From Pseudomonas sp. TH41 (lineage in GTDB: Bacteria > Pseudomonadota > Gammaproteobacteria > Pseudomonadales > Pseudomonadaceae): 64,000 nt of DNA. The notes below the pieces were generated by a model. That model had not been told where the DNA came from, made no database searches, and worked only from the letters and a program-made list of their open reading frames with translations. Positions 1 to 9,047 of the stretch are shown here, one piece after another. Where the stretch lies: NCBI RefSeq assembly GCF_016650695.1, contig NZ_JAEKFH010000005.1, positions 868,001 to 932,000 of the forward strand, written 5' to 3'. The stretch's first letter is position 1. Every line of letters begins with the position of its first letter. The translations under genes were made by a program, and so were the position numbers.

Positions 1-600
1 GTGAGTCTGCATCGCGGCATCGAAGCCGCCGAAGTTCACCAGCACCCGCTTCGCCTGGCGCTTGATCTTGATCGCCGGGCAGCAGAACTCATCCCGCAGC
101 ATGGCGAAACGTGGACCGATCAAGGTCCGACAATCGGGTGCAAGCAGTCCGGCATAAGCCTCAGGCGTACCCGACAGATTCTGGTTCAGCAGCAAATCGA
201 CGCTGTAGGTGCGCGTCGCCAGATCATCCACCGCTGCAATCCGCGACGCCCAGCGACGAGCCGCTGTCTGCCAGTGATGATCGAGCCCGTAGTGGTCGAC
301 AATGATCCAGTCGAAGGCCGGATGGTGTTCCAGCGCCTGCCCCAGCGCGGCAATGTCTGCCTGCCACGGCAACAGGGCTTCGATGGCTTGCTGCGGGTCT
401 TCGTCGGGATAGCGATCCGGTAACGCAAAGGTTTCAAAACCTTCGGCGGCGAGGCTGTCGAGTCGATGGCCCGGCAACCGGCGACAGGCAAATGCCACGT
501 GCCCGCCCTGCTGGCGCAACACCCTGGCCAGGGTCAGGCAACGGGCAATGTGACCGCTGCCAATGGTCGGTGAGGCGTCGGCACGGATCAGCACTCTCAT
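1..600 (-). CDS. pseG: PseG, UDP-2,4-diacetamido-2,4,6-trideoxy-beta-L-altropyranose hydrolase (3' part missing)
   Basis: This enzyme removes UDP from UDP-2,4-diacetamido-trideoxy-altrose to give the free sugar that PseI condenses with phosphoenolpyruvate on the way to pseudaminic acid. The start ATG is at 600 and overlaps the TGA of pseF as ATGA. About 200 residues are visible before the window edge; the family is usually 270-350 residues. The N-terminus has the GSGHIARC signature of PseG, with His17 at the position of the family's proposed catalytic histidine, in a GT-B-like fold related to MurG. The later motif NFGGFD is also visible. The C-terminal half, and probably pseI and pseH, lie beyond the left edge. 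The assignment is strong because pseB, pseC and pseF are next to it. Confidence 0.9.
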   Translation of the reverse strand, partial: MRVLIRADASPTIGSGHIARCLTLARVLRQQGGHVAFACRRLPGHRLDSLAAEGFETFALPDRYPDEDPQQAIEALLPWQADIAALGQALEHHPAFDWIIVDHYGLDHHWQTAARRWASRIAAVDDLATRTYSVDLLLNQNLSGTPEAYAGLLAPDCRTLIGPRFAMLRDEFCCPAIKIKRQAKRVLVNFGGFDAAMQTH

Positions 601-1304
601 TGCAGCTCCCCACCCGCCTTCAGCGCCGTGTAAAGGTATTCGGCACGCTTCCAGTCTTCGAGGGTATCGATGTCTTGCACCAGATAGCGCGGCAGGATCA
701 CCGGCAGGCTTTGCGGTGAATACAACACCTCGCCCTGCAGCCAGGCACTGCTGCGGCCCCAGTAGAACTGCCCGGCGTCCTGATAGGCCGGCGGCAGGTC
801 CTGGGAGCGCGTCTCGCGAAACTGCGGGTACAACGCCGTCAAGGCACCCTGCTCATCGAGGGTCAGCGCACGCTGCACCGGGAAGCCGAAATCGCAGACC
901 GAGAAGGCGAAGGACTTGTCCGGATGCTGCTCCAGCAGGTTTAAACCCTGCTGCAAAAACCGGGTTTGCAACAGCGGTGCCGTGGCGTAGATACAGCAGG
1001 CAAAATCAAAGTCGTGGCCCTGAGCGAGCAACGCTTCCAGGGCATGGGCAATGACCGCTGCCGTACCGGTGAAATCATCGGCCAATGCCGCCGGCCGCAT
1101 GAACGGTACTTGCGCACCGCAGGCCCGGGCCAGTTCGGCAATTTCCGCATCGTCGGTGCTGACCACCACCTGGGTGAACAGCCCTGAATCGAGGGCGGTT
1201 TGAATCGAGCGGGCAATCATCGGCACGCCGTCGAACGGCTTGAGGTTCTTGCGCGGTATGCGCTTACTGCCACCGCGAGCCGGGATGATTGCGACGTTGT
1301 TCAC
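597..1304 (-). CDS. pseF: PseF, pseudaminic acid cytidylyltransferase
   Basis: PseF joins CMP from CTP to pseudaminic acid, giving the CMP-Pse donor used by flagellin glycosyltransferases. I chose the GTG start at 1304 because it overlaps the stop of the upstream methyltransferase as GTGA and puts the family N-terminus (NNVAIIPARGGSKRIPRKN) at residue 2. An upstream ATG at 1328 would add eight residues that lie inside the preceding gene. The protein is 235 residues, normal for the CMP-sugar synthetase family. The P-loop-like PARGGSKRIPRKN motif and the C-terminal QDIDTLEDW motif are intact. Coupling to pseG is also by a four-base overlap. Confidence 0.92.
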   Translation of the reverse strand: MNNVAIIPARGGSKRIPRKNLKPFDGVPMIARSIQTALDSGLFTQVVVSTDDAEIAELARACGAQVPFMRPAALADDFTGTAAVIAHALEALLAQGHDFDFACCIYATAPLLQTRFLQQGLNLLEQHPDKSFAFSVCDFGFPVQRALTLDEQGALTALYPQFRETRSQDLPPAYQDAGQFYWGRSSAWLQGEVLYSPQSLPVILPRYLVQDIDTLEDWKRAEYLYTALKAGGELQ

Positions 1305-1924
1305 GAGCGTTTTTCCAGCAGGAACCATGTGATGTCGTCTACCGGGAACTGCGGGTCGCGGTGATAACCAAAACCGTAATCCAGCAGTTGCAGGTCGTCG
1401 TAACGATCAAGCATTTCACCGGCAAAATCGCGCTTGAACAGTTTGCCGCTGTTACCGCGATAGGACACGTCGACCGGCGCCGGGTTGTAGTACTCGGCGA
1501 TCAGGATATAACGCTGGCTCAACGCATACAGCTGGTCATACGCGGCAGCCAGCAGTTCCGGCGCCAGATGAATCAGCACGCCTTTGCTCAGGGTCAGGTC
1601 AAAGCTGCGCTCGCGGGGGAAATCGAACAGCGAACCGTGCCAGATCTGCGCGATGTCCAGCGCCTGGGCCTGGGCACAGGCGCTGGCATTGATCTCCACA
1701 CCGAACAGTTCGCACCGGGGCAACAGCTGGCGCAGCGCCTGCAAGTTATTGCCGGCATTGGTGCCCAGCTCAACCAGGCTGTCAATCCGCCCGGCACGTG
1801 TCAGCGCCTTGGCGAACAACGCCAGGTTGGCTGCTACCAGGGGTTGCCCGACGTTGCGGTCAACGTACTGGTTACCGAAGTCGCCCTGCCAGAATCTTTC
1901 CTGCTCACTCAGTTCGCGCATCAC
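1301..1924 (-). CDS. Pseudaminic-acid-biosynthesis-associated SAM methyltransferase
   Basis: This 207-residue class I SAM-dependent methyltransferase carries the glycine-rich SAM motif ELGTNAGNNLQAL near residues 52-64 and a following acidic VEINASA strand. A family of methylases of this size recurs inside pseudaminic acid clusters between pseC and pseF, and the position here matches. It probably methylates a Pse intermediate or the finished glycan, but the acceptor cannot be read from the sequence. It is separated from pseC by a palindromic repeat at 1944-2031 and coupled to pseF by GTGA. A second ATG at 1921 is an equally possible start. Confidence 0.8.
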   Translation of the reverse strand: MMRELSEQERFWQGDFGNQYVDRNVGQPLVAANLALFAKALTRAGRIDSLVELGTNAGNNLQALRQLLPRCELFGVEINASACAQAQALDIAQIWHGSLFDFPRERSFDLTLSKGVLIHLAPELLAAAYDQLYALSQRYILIAEYYNPAPVDVSYRGNSGKLFKRDFAGEMLDRYDDLQLLDYGFGYHRDPQFPVDDITWFLLEKRS

Positions 1925-1943
1925 ACAGTTCCCATTCGCTCAC

Positions 1944-2031
1944 GTAGGAGCTGCCGAAGGCTGCGATCTTTTGATCTTTTACAACTCACCAAAAAACAGG
2001 TCAAAAGATCGCAGCCTTCGGCAGCTCCTAC
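1944..2031. repeat. REPIN-like palindrome, family A, inside the pse operon
   Basis: An inverted pair of GTAGGAGCTGCCGAAGGCTG units flanks a short spacer of about 30 bases. The element lies between pseC and the methyltransferase gene and would form a long hairpin in the polycistronic mRNA. The same unit recurs at 13701, 26127, 44494, 51164, 53003, 59132, 60499 and 63283, which is typical of Pseudomonas REP doublets. Confidence 0.9.
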
Positions 2032-2048
2032 AGTAAGCCTGAAGATAT

Positions 2049-3206
2049 TTATTCGGTCAGTCGGCGCAGTTGCTCGACCACATAGTCCTGTTGTTCATCG
2101 CTCAGCAACGGAAACAACGGCAGGCTGATGGCCTCGGCGTAGTAACGTTCGGCCTGCGGAAAATCGCCCTCGGCGAACCCCAGGTCGCGATAGTACGGCT
2201 GTAAATGCACCGGAATGTAGTGCAGGTTCACACCGACCCCGGCGGCCCGCAACCCTTCAAAGACCTGTCGATGGCTGAGGTTGATGCGATCAAGCTGCAA
2301 GCGCACCACGTACAGGTGCCACGCCGACTCAGCCTCGGGCTGAACGCTCGGCAAGGTCAGCGGCAAGTTCGCCAGCAACCGGTCATAACGCGCCGCCAGT
2401 TCACGCCGGCGCTCGATGAAGCCATCCAGCTTGCTCAGTTGCGACAGCCCGAGGGCGGCTTGCAGGTCGGTGATGCGGTAATTGAAGCCCAGTTCCACTT
2501 GCTGGTAATACCAGGGGCCATGACTGGCCTCGGTCATGTGCTGCGGGTCGCGAGTCATGCCGTGGCTGCGCAAGCGTTGCAGGCGCTCGGCGAGGTTCTG
2601 GCGATTGGTCAGGACCATGCCACCCTCGGCGCTGGTGATGATTTTCACCGGGTGAAAGCTGAACACCGTCATCGCCGCGAAATCACCGCAGCCCACCGGT
2701 CGACCGGCATAGGACGCGCCGACCGCGTGGGAGGCGTCCTCAATGACCGTGAACGCATAACGCTCGGCCAGCTCGGCGATCATCCGCATGTCGCAGCTCT
2801 GGCCGGAGAACGCCACCGCCACCAGCACCTTGGGCAGCGTACCGTTGTCCTCCGCCGCTTCCAGCCTGGCTTTCAGGGCGTAAGCATCGAGGTTCCAGGT
2901 CAGCGGATCGATGTCGACGAAGTCCACCTCGGCACCGCAATAACGACCGCAATTGGCCGACGCCAGAAAGGTGTTGGGCGTGGTCCACAAACGATCACCC
3001 GGCCCGAGCCCGGCCGCCAGGCAAGCGATGTGCAACGCCGCCGTGGCGTTACACACTGCCACCGCATAATCGGCCTCGCAACGGTCGGCCATGGCCTGTT
3101 CGAATCGCTCGATGGTCGGCCCTTGAGTCAGCCAGTCCGACTGCAACACGGCGACCACCGCGTCGATGTCCGCCTGATCGAGACTCTGCCGACCGTAGGG
3201 AATCAT
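2049..3206 (-). CDS. pseC: PseC, UDP-4-amino-4,6-dideoxy-N-acetyl-beta-L-altrosamine transaminase
   Basis: PseC is a PLP-dependent aminotransferase of the DegT/DnrJ/EryC1 class. It aminates carbon 4 of the 4-keto sugar made by PseB, with glutamate as amino donor. The 385-residue length is normal. The PLP lysine is Lys188 in the motif SFHPVKIITSAEGG, the PLP-binding aspartate lies in VIEDASHAVGA near residues 154-164, and GxxxxDRLWTTPNTF is present. Its ATG overlaps the stop of pseB as ATGA (3203-3206). The next gene downstream is more than 100 bases away, with a REPIN between. Confidence 0.94.
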   Translation of the reverse strand: MIPYGRQSLDQADIDAVVAVLQSDWLTQGPTIERFEQAMADRCEADYAVAVCNATAALHIACLAAGLGPGDRLWTTPNTFLASANCGRYCGAEVDFVDIDPLTWNLDAYALKARLEAAEDNGTLPKVLVAVAFSGQSCDMRMIAELAERYAFTVIEDASHAVGASYAGRPVGCGDFAAMTVFSFHPVKIITSAEGGMVLTNRQNLAERLQRLRSHGMTRDPQHMTEASHGPWYYQQVELGFNYRITDLQAALGLSQLSKLDGFIERRRELAARYDRLLANLPLTLPSVQPEAESAWHLYVVRLQLDRINLSHRQVFEGLRAAGVGVNLHYIPVHLQPYYRDLGFAEGDFPQAERYYAEAISLPLFPLLSDEQQDYVVEQLRRLTE

Positions 3207-4204
3207 GCCGACAGCTCCGCGTGCAGATCAGCAATCTGCCCCACCGTCAGGAACTGCGGGTTGGTGTCGGAGCGATACTCGAAGTCTTCGCTCACCGGCT
3301 GGCCCTGCTCGCCCAGTTTGTCCACGGCAAAATCCACGTCGACGCTGGTGAAGCGGATCGACGGTTGAATCGTGTAGTGATCGTCGAACTCCAGGGTCAT
3401 ACGCGCGTCGTCCAGCGGCACCATCAGCTCATGGAGTTTTTCGCCCGGACGAATGCCCACGTTCTTGTGCGGCAAGTGCCCGGCCATGCCCACCGCCAGA
3501 TCGACGATGCGGATCGACGGAATCTTCGGCACGAACACTTCACCGCCATGCATGCGGGCGAAGCTGTCGAGCACAAACTGCACACCGTGATCGAGGGTGA
3601 TCCAAAAGCGCGTCATGCGCTCATCGGTGATCGGCAACTCTGTCGCGCCCTCGGTAATCAGCTTGCTGAAGAACGGCACGACCGAACCTCGGGAGCCGGC
3701 CACGTTACCGTAACGGACCACCGAAAAACGGGTGTTCTGGTCCCCGGCAATATTGTTCGCGGCGACGAACAACTTGTCCGACAGCAGCTTGGTTGCGCCG
3801 TACAGGTTGATCGGGCTGGCGGCTTTGTCGGTGGACAACGCAACAACTTTTTTCACGCCGTTATCGATGGCCGCGGCAATGATATTTTCCGCGCCATTGA
3901 CGTTGGTACGAATGCATTCGGTGGGGTTGTACTCGGCGGCCGGCACTTGCTTCAGGGCGGCGGCGTGCACGACGTAGTCAATGCCGCGCATGGCCTGGCG
4001 CAAACGCTCGGCGTCGCGTACATCGCCCAGGAAGTAACGCATGCACGGCGCGTTGAACGTCTGCTGCATCTCGTATTGCTTGAGCTCATCACGCGAAAAC
4101 ACCACCACCCGCTTGGGCTGATATTGCTCGAGCAGGCGGCGGATGAAGTTGCGACCGAACGAGCCGGTGCCGCCGGAGATGAAAATCGATTTACCGTTGA
4201 ACAT
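3203..4204 (-). CDS. pseB: PseB, UDP-N-acetylglucosamine 4,6-dehydratase (5-inverting)
   Basis: PseB is the first enzyme of pseudaminic acid synthesis. It converts UDP-GlcNAc to UDP-2-acetamido-2,6-dideoxy-beta-L-arabino-hexos-4-ulose. It is an NADP-dependent short-chain dehydrogenase/reductase of 333 residues. GGTGSFG at residues 11-17 binds the cofactor. The catalytic set typical of the family is present as Asp126-Lys127 in LSTDKAASP and Tyr135-x3-Lys139 in YGATK. A 30-base gap separates it from the 990-residue glycosyltransferase gene, and pseC overlaps its stop codon. Confidence 0.95.
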   Translation of the reverse strand: MFNGKSIFISGGTGSFGRNFIRRLLEQYQPKRVVVFSRDELKQYEMQQTFNAPCMRYFLGDVRDAERLRQAMRGIDYVVHAAALKQVPAAEYNPTECIRTNVNGAENIIAAAIDNGVKKVVALSTDKAASPINLYGATKLLSDKLFVAANNIAGDQNTRFSVVRYGNVAGSRGSVVPFFSKLITEGATELPITDERMTRFWITLDHGVQFVLDSFARMHGGEVFVPKIPSIRIVDLAVGMAGHLPHKNVGIRPGEKLHELMVPLDDARMTLEFDDHYTIQPSIRFTSVDVDFAVDKLGEQGQPVSEDFEYRSDTNPQFLTVGQIADLHAELSA

Positions 4205-4234
4205 GCCGCGAATCCTTCTACCTGTGCACCAGAC

Positions 4235-7207
4235 TTAAGCCAGCAACCGCGCCCAATCCACGCTGGTCGCGCTACCAAGGGTGAAACCCTTGCCGGTCAA
4301 GGCGAGGTTCTTGTTGTACGCCAGATCATGCTGGAACGGCCCCGCCCACTTTTCACGCAAGGCCTGAAGGGCCTGCGGCGCATCGGGCAAGTTGCCTAGG
4401 TGAATGACCTGTACTTGCGGCGTCCACACCACCAGATAACCCGCTTGACCGACCTTCAGGCACAGATCGACATCGCCGAAGGCATCGCTGAAGGCGCCTT
4501 CGTCCAGACCGCCGACCTCGTCGAACAACACTTTAGGGATCATCAGGCACACAGCCGAGACGGCCGAATAGTTCTGTTCCAGCACCAGACGATTCAGGTA
4601 GCCCTTGGCATCCTTCGGCTCACCGACAAAGGCCGAACCGACACCGTCGTTCATGCCCAGAATCAACCCGGCCTGGGTAACGTTGCCGTCGCGATCCTGC
4701 AACTTGGCACCGACCACGCCGACTTCCGGGCGCTGGGCCTGGTTGAGCAGGGATTCGAGCCAGTTCGGGTTGACCACTTCACTGTCCGCCGCCAGCAATA
4801 CCAGGTATTCACCCTGGGCCTGCTGACTGGCTTCGTTGTACAAGGCCGATGCGCTGAGACGCTCCTGCGCGCGCACGACACGGACCCGGTCGCCCGGCTG
4901 CCCGAGACCGTCCAGCCATTGCAGGAGGTCGGGGGACTGACTCGCGTTATCGGCAATCAGCACTTCGTAACGGGTGTAGCGGGTACGTTGCACGATGCCG
5001 GTCAGGCAACGTTGAAGCTGCGCCAGGTTGTCCTGGCTCGCCACAATGATTGTCACCAGCGGACGTTCAGTGTGACGGTAGTCGATACGGTAAGTGCCAG
5101 GTTCGTCCGAGCTGACTTGCGCCTTGTAGCCACGGGTCGCGAGGTGACGGATCAACGCCTGACGCTCGTGGGCGTTTTCCTCCAGTACCGGTGCACGGGC
5201 GATCAGCAGCGGCTCGTCCAGATGAGCCAGCCAGGCCAGGCCGCCCTGTTCGATGATGCGCAGCAGCAGGTCGAATTCCAGCGCCTTGCTGAAGTCGGCC
5301 TGGTAACCGCCGGCGTCCAGCAACACATCCTTGCGAATCAGCCAGTGCCGCGCCATCAGCGCTGGCAGGCTTTGCAGCAGGTCGAGGTTAAAGCCCGGAC
5401 GGAACACATCGATCAACGCGCCATTGGCATCGCGATGAATCTCGTCGCAGGCCACCGCTCGGCATTCAGGCGCAGCGCGCAGTTCCAGTCCGGCGCGCAG
5501 CAGACCACCCGCGGTGAACTCATCGCCCGCCTCGGTCAGCAGCAACCAGTCACACGTCGATTGACGCGCGATCTGATTGAGCTTGTCGACATAGTTGACC
5601 GGGGTCACGCGAACAAAGTGCAGCGTGTTGTGCTCTGTGGTTGCAGCCAACGATTCGCCCGTGGTGAACACCACGATTTTGAAGGCGTGGTTGTGACCTT
5701 CCAGCAAACTGTCGAGGGTGATTTGCAGTTTGGCCGCGTCGTTTTCGAGGTCCAGCACCAAAATGCCAAATTGTGGACCGCCGTTGTGGTCGGCCAGGAA
5801 ACGCGAAGTCGCGGCGACTTCGTCAGCATCCGGGGCGCGCGCCGCCAGCCACTTGAGCAGGCGACCGGAGCGCATGGCACCGAACGCCTCGTCATTGCCT
5901 TGCGTCGATACGGCATCTAGGCGCTCGGCCCAGGCAAACATGTCCCGCGCCTCGTCGGCTTCGCCCAACAGCTCCAATTGCTGCGCCAGACGCTTGACCA
6001 CCTGACGGTTGAACGGGCCGCTGGCAAACGCATGCCACAGCCGATCGACGACGCTTTCGGCGGTGTCGTTGTTGCGCGGGCGCATCATGTTTTCCTGCTC
6101 GGTCCAGATGCCTTCGAGCCCTTGAAGCTGAACACGGCCGGCCGGCATGGCGTGCAACAGAAACTCATACTGGCTCAACAGATCGAAGAACGGCTGATTG
6201 TAGTAAGGCAACTCAACGTACTGCAAAAACCCGAATCGACGATCCGGTCCCTTCTGCACATTGGTCCAGCGCGACTCGATAATCGGTTCGGCGGTCAGCG
6301 AGCGCCCGCTGCGCAGGCAATCGGCCATCGCCTCGAAACTGTCCAGTGCCAACTGCTTGCCCTGCGCCGGGTCTAGACCGGTCTGTGTGCTTGGCAATGT
6401 CGACAGCAGCTCAGCGAATACCTCACGCTCCTCCACCGATTTGGCATCGCTGGCGGTCAGAGTGGTGTAGATCTCGGTCTTGTGCTCCGAGGCCAGGTAA
6501 TTGACCTCGCGGACCACGTAAGGGATCGGCAGAAGTCGTGCCTTGGCCCGTGCCAGCATGTAGTACGCATGGCCGATTTCCTGCCATTCGAAACTGGTGT
6601 TCTCCGGCATGACCGCGTACCAGTCCCGCAACAGCTCGACGCGGTGAACGGCGTAGAACGGCGGAATGTACTGCTGCATGAAATCGAGGACCCGGTCCTG
6701 AGCACGCTCGGACGAATAGTCTTCACAGACTTTTTTGTCCCGGCGGTAGTAGCTCACGCTGCTTGCCAGGGTCAGGTACATCAGGCAGTAGCCGTGGCAC
6801 ATGCCATAGTCCGGGTTCGACTCCAGGAACGAGACCGACGCGGCGAGCGCGTCATGCACGATGAAGTCATCGTCGGAGGCGAACACCATGTACGGCGTGG
6901 TGACCTGCTGCACGCCGTAGTCAAGCTTGGCGCGCAGGCCCTGGTAGCCGAACTGCGGCACATGCCGGTAGTCGACCGAAGGGTACACGCCTTCGATGCC
7001 ATCGGTGACGTCAGTCGAAGAGTCCAGCAGCAAAATCCTGCAAGGCAAGGTGCTGTAAAACGTGACTGCCCGGCGCACAAAGGCCGGACGGTTATGGGTG
7101 ACCAGCACCACCGTCAACAACTCGTTCAGTGGTAATCCGCTTTCAGAACCGTACTTGCCTTGCATTTTCTTCCCCGCAACCGGCGTATCGCCCGATGAAC
7201 TCGACAA
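4235..7207 (-). CDS. Large multidomain glycosyltransferase (GT2 modules), probable flagellin glycan assembly
   Basis: This 990-residue protein has at least two GT-A type modules. Residues about 30-330 form a TIGR00180-like module beginning LTVVLVTHNRPAFVRRA with an acidic ASDDDF motif. Residues about 480-700 resemble a degenerate GT2 region. Residues about 715-960 are a clear GT2 module (PLVTIIVASQDN, then LLAADSEVVNPNWLESLL and GVVGAKL). The last module closely resembles the matching part of the 1198-residue protein encoded at 13788-17384. The gene sits between sugar-modifying genes and pseB, so it probably transfers Pse or the CDP-derived sugar to flagellin or to a growing glycan. No signal peptide or membrane segment is visible, which fits a cytoplasmic flagellin modifier. 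The donor is unknown. Confidence 0.8.
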   Translation of the reverse strand: MSSSSGDTPVAGKKMQGKYGSESGLPLNELLTVVLVTHNRPAFVRRAVTFYSTLPCRILLLDSSTDVTDGIEGVYPSVDYRHVPQFGYQGLRAKLDYGVQQVTTPYMVFASDDDFIVHDALAASVSFLESNPDYGMCHGYCLMYLTLASSVSYYRRDKKVCEDYSSERAQDRVLDFMQQYIPPFYAVHRVELLRDWYAVMPENTSFEWQEIGHAYYMLARAKARLLPIPYVVREVNYLASEHKTEIYTTLTASDAKSVEEREVFAELLSTLPSTQTGLDPAQGKQLALDSFEAMADCLRSGRSLTAEPIIESRWTNVQKGPDRRFGFLQYVELPYYNQPFFDLLSQYEFLLHAMPAGRVQLQGLEGIWTEQENMMRPRNNDTAESVVDRLWHAFASGPFNRQVVKRLAQQLELLGEADEARDMFAWAERLDAVSTQGNDEAFGAMRSGRLLKWLAARAPDADEVAATSRFLADHNGGPQFGILVLDLENDAAKLQITLDSLLEGHNHAFKIVVFTTGESLAATTEHNTLHFVRVTPVNYVDKLNQIARQSTCDWLLLTEAGDEFTAGGLLRAGLELRAAPECRAVACDEIHRDANGALIDVFRPGFNLDLLQSLPALMARHWLIRKDVLLDAGGYQADFSKALEFDLLLRIIEQGGLAWLAHLDEPLLIARAPVLEENAHERQALIRHLATRGYKAQVSSDEPGTYRIDYRHTERPLVTIIVASQDNLAQLQRCLTGIVQRTRYTRYEVLIADNASQSPDLLQWLDGLGQPGDRVRVVRAQERLSASALYNEASQQAQGEYLVLLAADSEVVNPNWLESLLNQAQRPEVGVVGAKLQDRDGNVTQAGLILGMNDGVGSAFVGEPKDAKGYLNRLVLEQNYSAVSAVCLMIPKVLFDEVGGLDEGAFSDAFGDVDLCLKVGQAGYLVVWTPQVQVIHLGNLPDAPQALQALREKWAGPFQHDLAYNKNLALTGKGFTLGSATSVDWARLLA

Positions 7208-7219
7208 TGATGGTGTTGC

Positions 7220-7957
7220 TTAACGAACCCGACGCAGATAGCCGTCCGGCGCCACGGTGATCAGCAGCTTGTTCTGCAACTGACGATCGATCTCGAAGTC
7301 AGCGTTCTCTTCCAGGTATTTCCACACGGCGGTTTTCGGGTTGTCGCCCGGGCCCCAAGGACGATCCGGGAAGAAATCGGCTGGCATGTCTTCGACCACG
7401 GTGTCCATGACCACGCAATAGCTGTCCACCGAAACCAGTGGCGCGTACAGGCGCAGCTCTTCCAGCACGTGATCGTGGGTGTGGTTGGAGTCCAGCACCA
7501 GAATGACTTTTTTACCTTCGGCGGCAGCGCGTACTTGCTCGGCGATGGCCGCATCAATGCTCGAACCTTCGATCATTTTGATGCGTTTGCTCATCGGGTG
7601 GCTTTCGATGGCTTCGCGGTTGTGCGGGCGAATGTCGAGGTCAATACCGAGCACTTCACCGTGGCCTTGCAGTTCCAGCAGCGATGCGTAGTAGATGATC
7701 GAACCGCCGTGGGCGATACCGCATTCGATCACCAGGTCGGGTTTGACCTGCCAGATGATTTCCTGCATCGCCATCATGTCTTGCGGCAGCTGGATGATCG
7801 GACGGCCCATCCACGAGAAGTGGTAGCTGTACTTGTGCTTGGCCGATTGATTAAAGAAATCCTGAGCCAGACCGGTCAGTTTCTGGTCATCGCCCTGACG
7901 CGCGATTTCTGCCTGGCATTCGGCTTCGAAGGCTTCATTGATGGTGGTGTCGGTCAT
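7220..7957 (-). CDS. CmcI/cephalosporin-hydroxylase-family protein, probable SAM-dependent sugar methyltransferase
   Basis: The 245-residue protein matches the CmcI (cephalosporin hydroxylase) family, which is related to rhamnosyl O-methyltransferases and has a Rossmann SAM-binding fold. Visible signs are VIECGIAHGGSIIYYASLL at about residues 75-93, the acidic LGIDLDIRPHNREAI segment and the LDSNHTHDHVLEEL segment rich in possible metal ligands (Asp, His). Members are common in cell-surface glycan clusters, where they probably O-methylate sugars. It lies 13 bases upstream of the 990-residue glycosyltransferase gene in the same operon. The reaction is inferred; hydroxylation is very unlikely here. 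Confidence 0.78.
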   Translation of the reverse strand: MTDTTINEAFEAECQAEIARQGDDQKLTGLAQDFFNQSAKHKYSYHFSWMGRPIIQLPQDMMAMQEIIWQVKPDLVIECGIAHGGSIIYYASLLELQGHGEVLGIDLDIRPHNREAIESHPMSKRIKMIEGSSIDAAIAEQVRAAAEGKKVILVLDSNHTHDHVLEELRLYAPLVSVDSYCVVMDTVVEDMPADFFPDRPWGPGDNPKTAVWKYLEENADFEIDRQLQNKLLITVAPDGYLRRVR

Positions 7958-7976
7958 TTTTATAGAATCTCAATAG

Positions 7977-9047
7977 TCACTGGAACGAAGCGCTGTCGAC
8001 GGCGTGATAGACGTAGCGTCCACCGGTCATCCGCTTGATTTCTTCGAGGTAATTGGAGTTCATCACAAACAGGTTGGCGCCTTCGGGCAAGGCGTCCATG
8101 GCTTCTTGCGGCGAGGACACACGCGCGCCGCTCAGGGGCAGATAGCGGCCCTGTTTGGCCGGGTTGATATCCACCACGCGATCCACCGCCACACCGGCCC
8201 GCTGCAGGAACAGCGAATAGATCACGCCCTTGGACGACGCGCCCCAGATCGCCGAACCTTGTTCGGGTGCGGCTTGAATAATCCGCACTGCGTGCTCAAG
8301 GCTGCTGGTGAAACCTTCCGGCAGCGCCAGGCTCGGCACCGGTTGTTCCGGCGTCAGGCGCAAGGTCGCCAGGTCCGCAACGATGTACAGGTATTGGCCA
8401 CCGAACAGGTGACCGGCTTCATGCACGGTGCCGAACATCCGGCGCAGGTCATCGAGGCGAAAATAATTGACGTGCTCGTAGAACAGGTCGAACCAGGCGC
8501 GGTGCTCGAGGATCCAGTCGAAGCACGGCACTTCGATGTAGATCTGCCCGCCCTGATTGGCGTCGGCCATCTCGGACAGAAAACTCACCGGGTCCTGAAT
8601 ATGCTCCAGCACATGGCGCAGCACGATGGCATCCGCCGCCAGGCCCAGGCCACGCGTAAACGGCGCCTTGATCACATCGGCGTTGCTGCCTTCGTAGGCC
8701 GGGTCGATACCGGTGATGGCGTAACCCAGGTCTTTCAGGCGTTCAAGAAAGTAGCCCTTGCCGCAGCCGACTTCGATCAGTTCCTGACCCTTGAAATGCC
8801 GGGCAATAATGCCTTCGACGTCGCTCAGGTGCTTCTGGAACTGGCCGGAATGCGCCTGCTCGTTCTGGTAGTCGACGTCGTAGCTGAGCTTGTCGGCATC
8901 AAAAGCCTGGTTGAAGATCAACCCGCTCTTTTCATCCTGCACCAACACCATGTCGGCACACGCCGAAGCCTTGGCCGATGCCGGGTCGGCAAAGGTGCGG
9001 TTCTGCAACACCGGCAGGTCGGCAACCCGATACAGCTCATGCCTCAT
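7977..9047 (-). CDS. Class I SAM methyltransferase with C-terminal sugar-C-methyltransferase-like domain
   Basis: This 356-residue protein has a SAM-binding core at about residues 85-200 (LIEVGCGKGYFLERL, then GIDPAYEGS and VLRHVLEHIQDP). It also has a C-terminal domain (about 260-345, AIWGASSKGVIY) of the kind found at the end of sugar C-methyltransferases. The four-cysteine zinc module that normally starts such enzymes is not complete here, unlike in the neighbour encoded at 9891-11117. It may methylate a sugar or an attached acyl or amide group; the substrate is not readable. Its ATG overlaps the end of the epimerase gene by 11 bases. Confidence 0.75.
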   Translation of the reverse strand: MRHELYRVADLPVLQNRTFADPASAKASACADMVLVQDEKSGLIFNQAFDADKLSYDVDYQNEQAHSGQFQKHLSDVEGIIARHFKGQELIEVGCGKGYFLERLKDLGYAITGIDPAYEGSNADVIKAPFTRGLGLAADAIVLRHVLEHIQDPVSFLSEMADANQGGQIYIEVPCFDWILEHRAWFDLFYEHVNYFRLDDLRRMFGTVHEAGHLFGGQYLYIVADLATLRLTPEQPVPSLALPEGFTSSLEHAVRIIQAAPEQGSAIWGASSKGVIYSLFLQRAGVAVDRVVDINPAKQGRYLPLSGARVSSPQEAMDALPEGANLFVMNSNYLEEIKRMTGGRYVYHAVDSASFQ

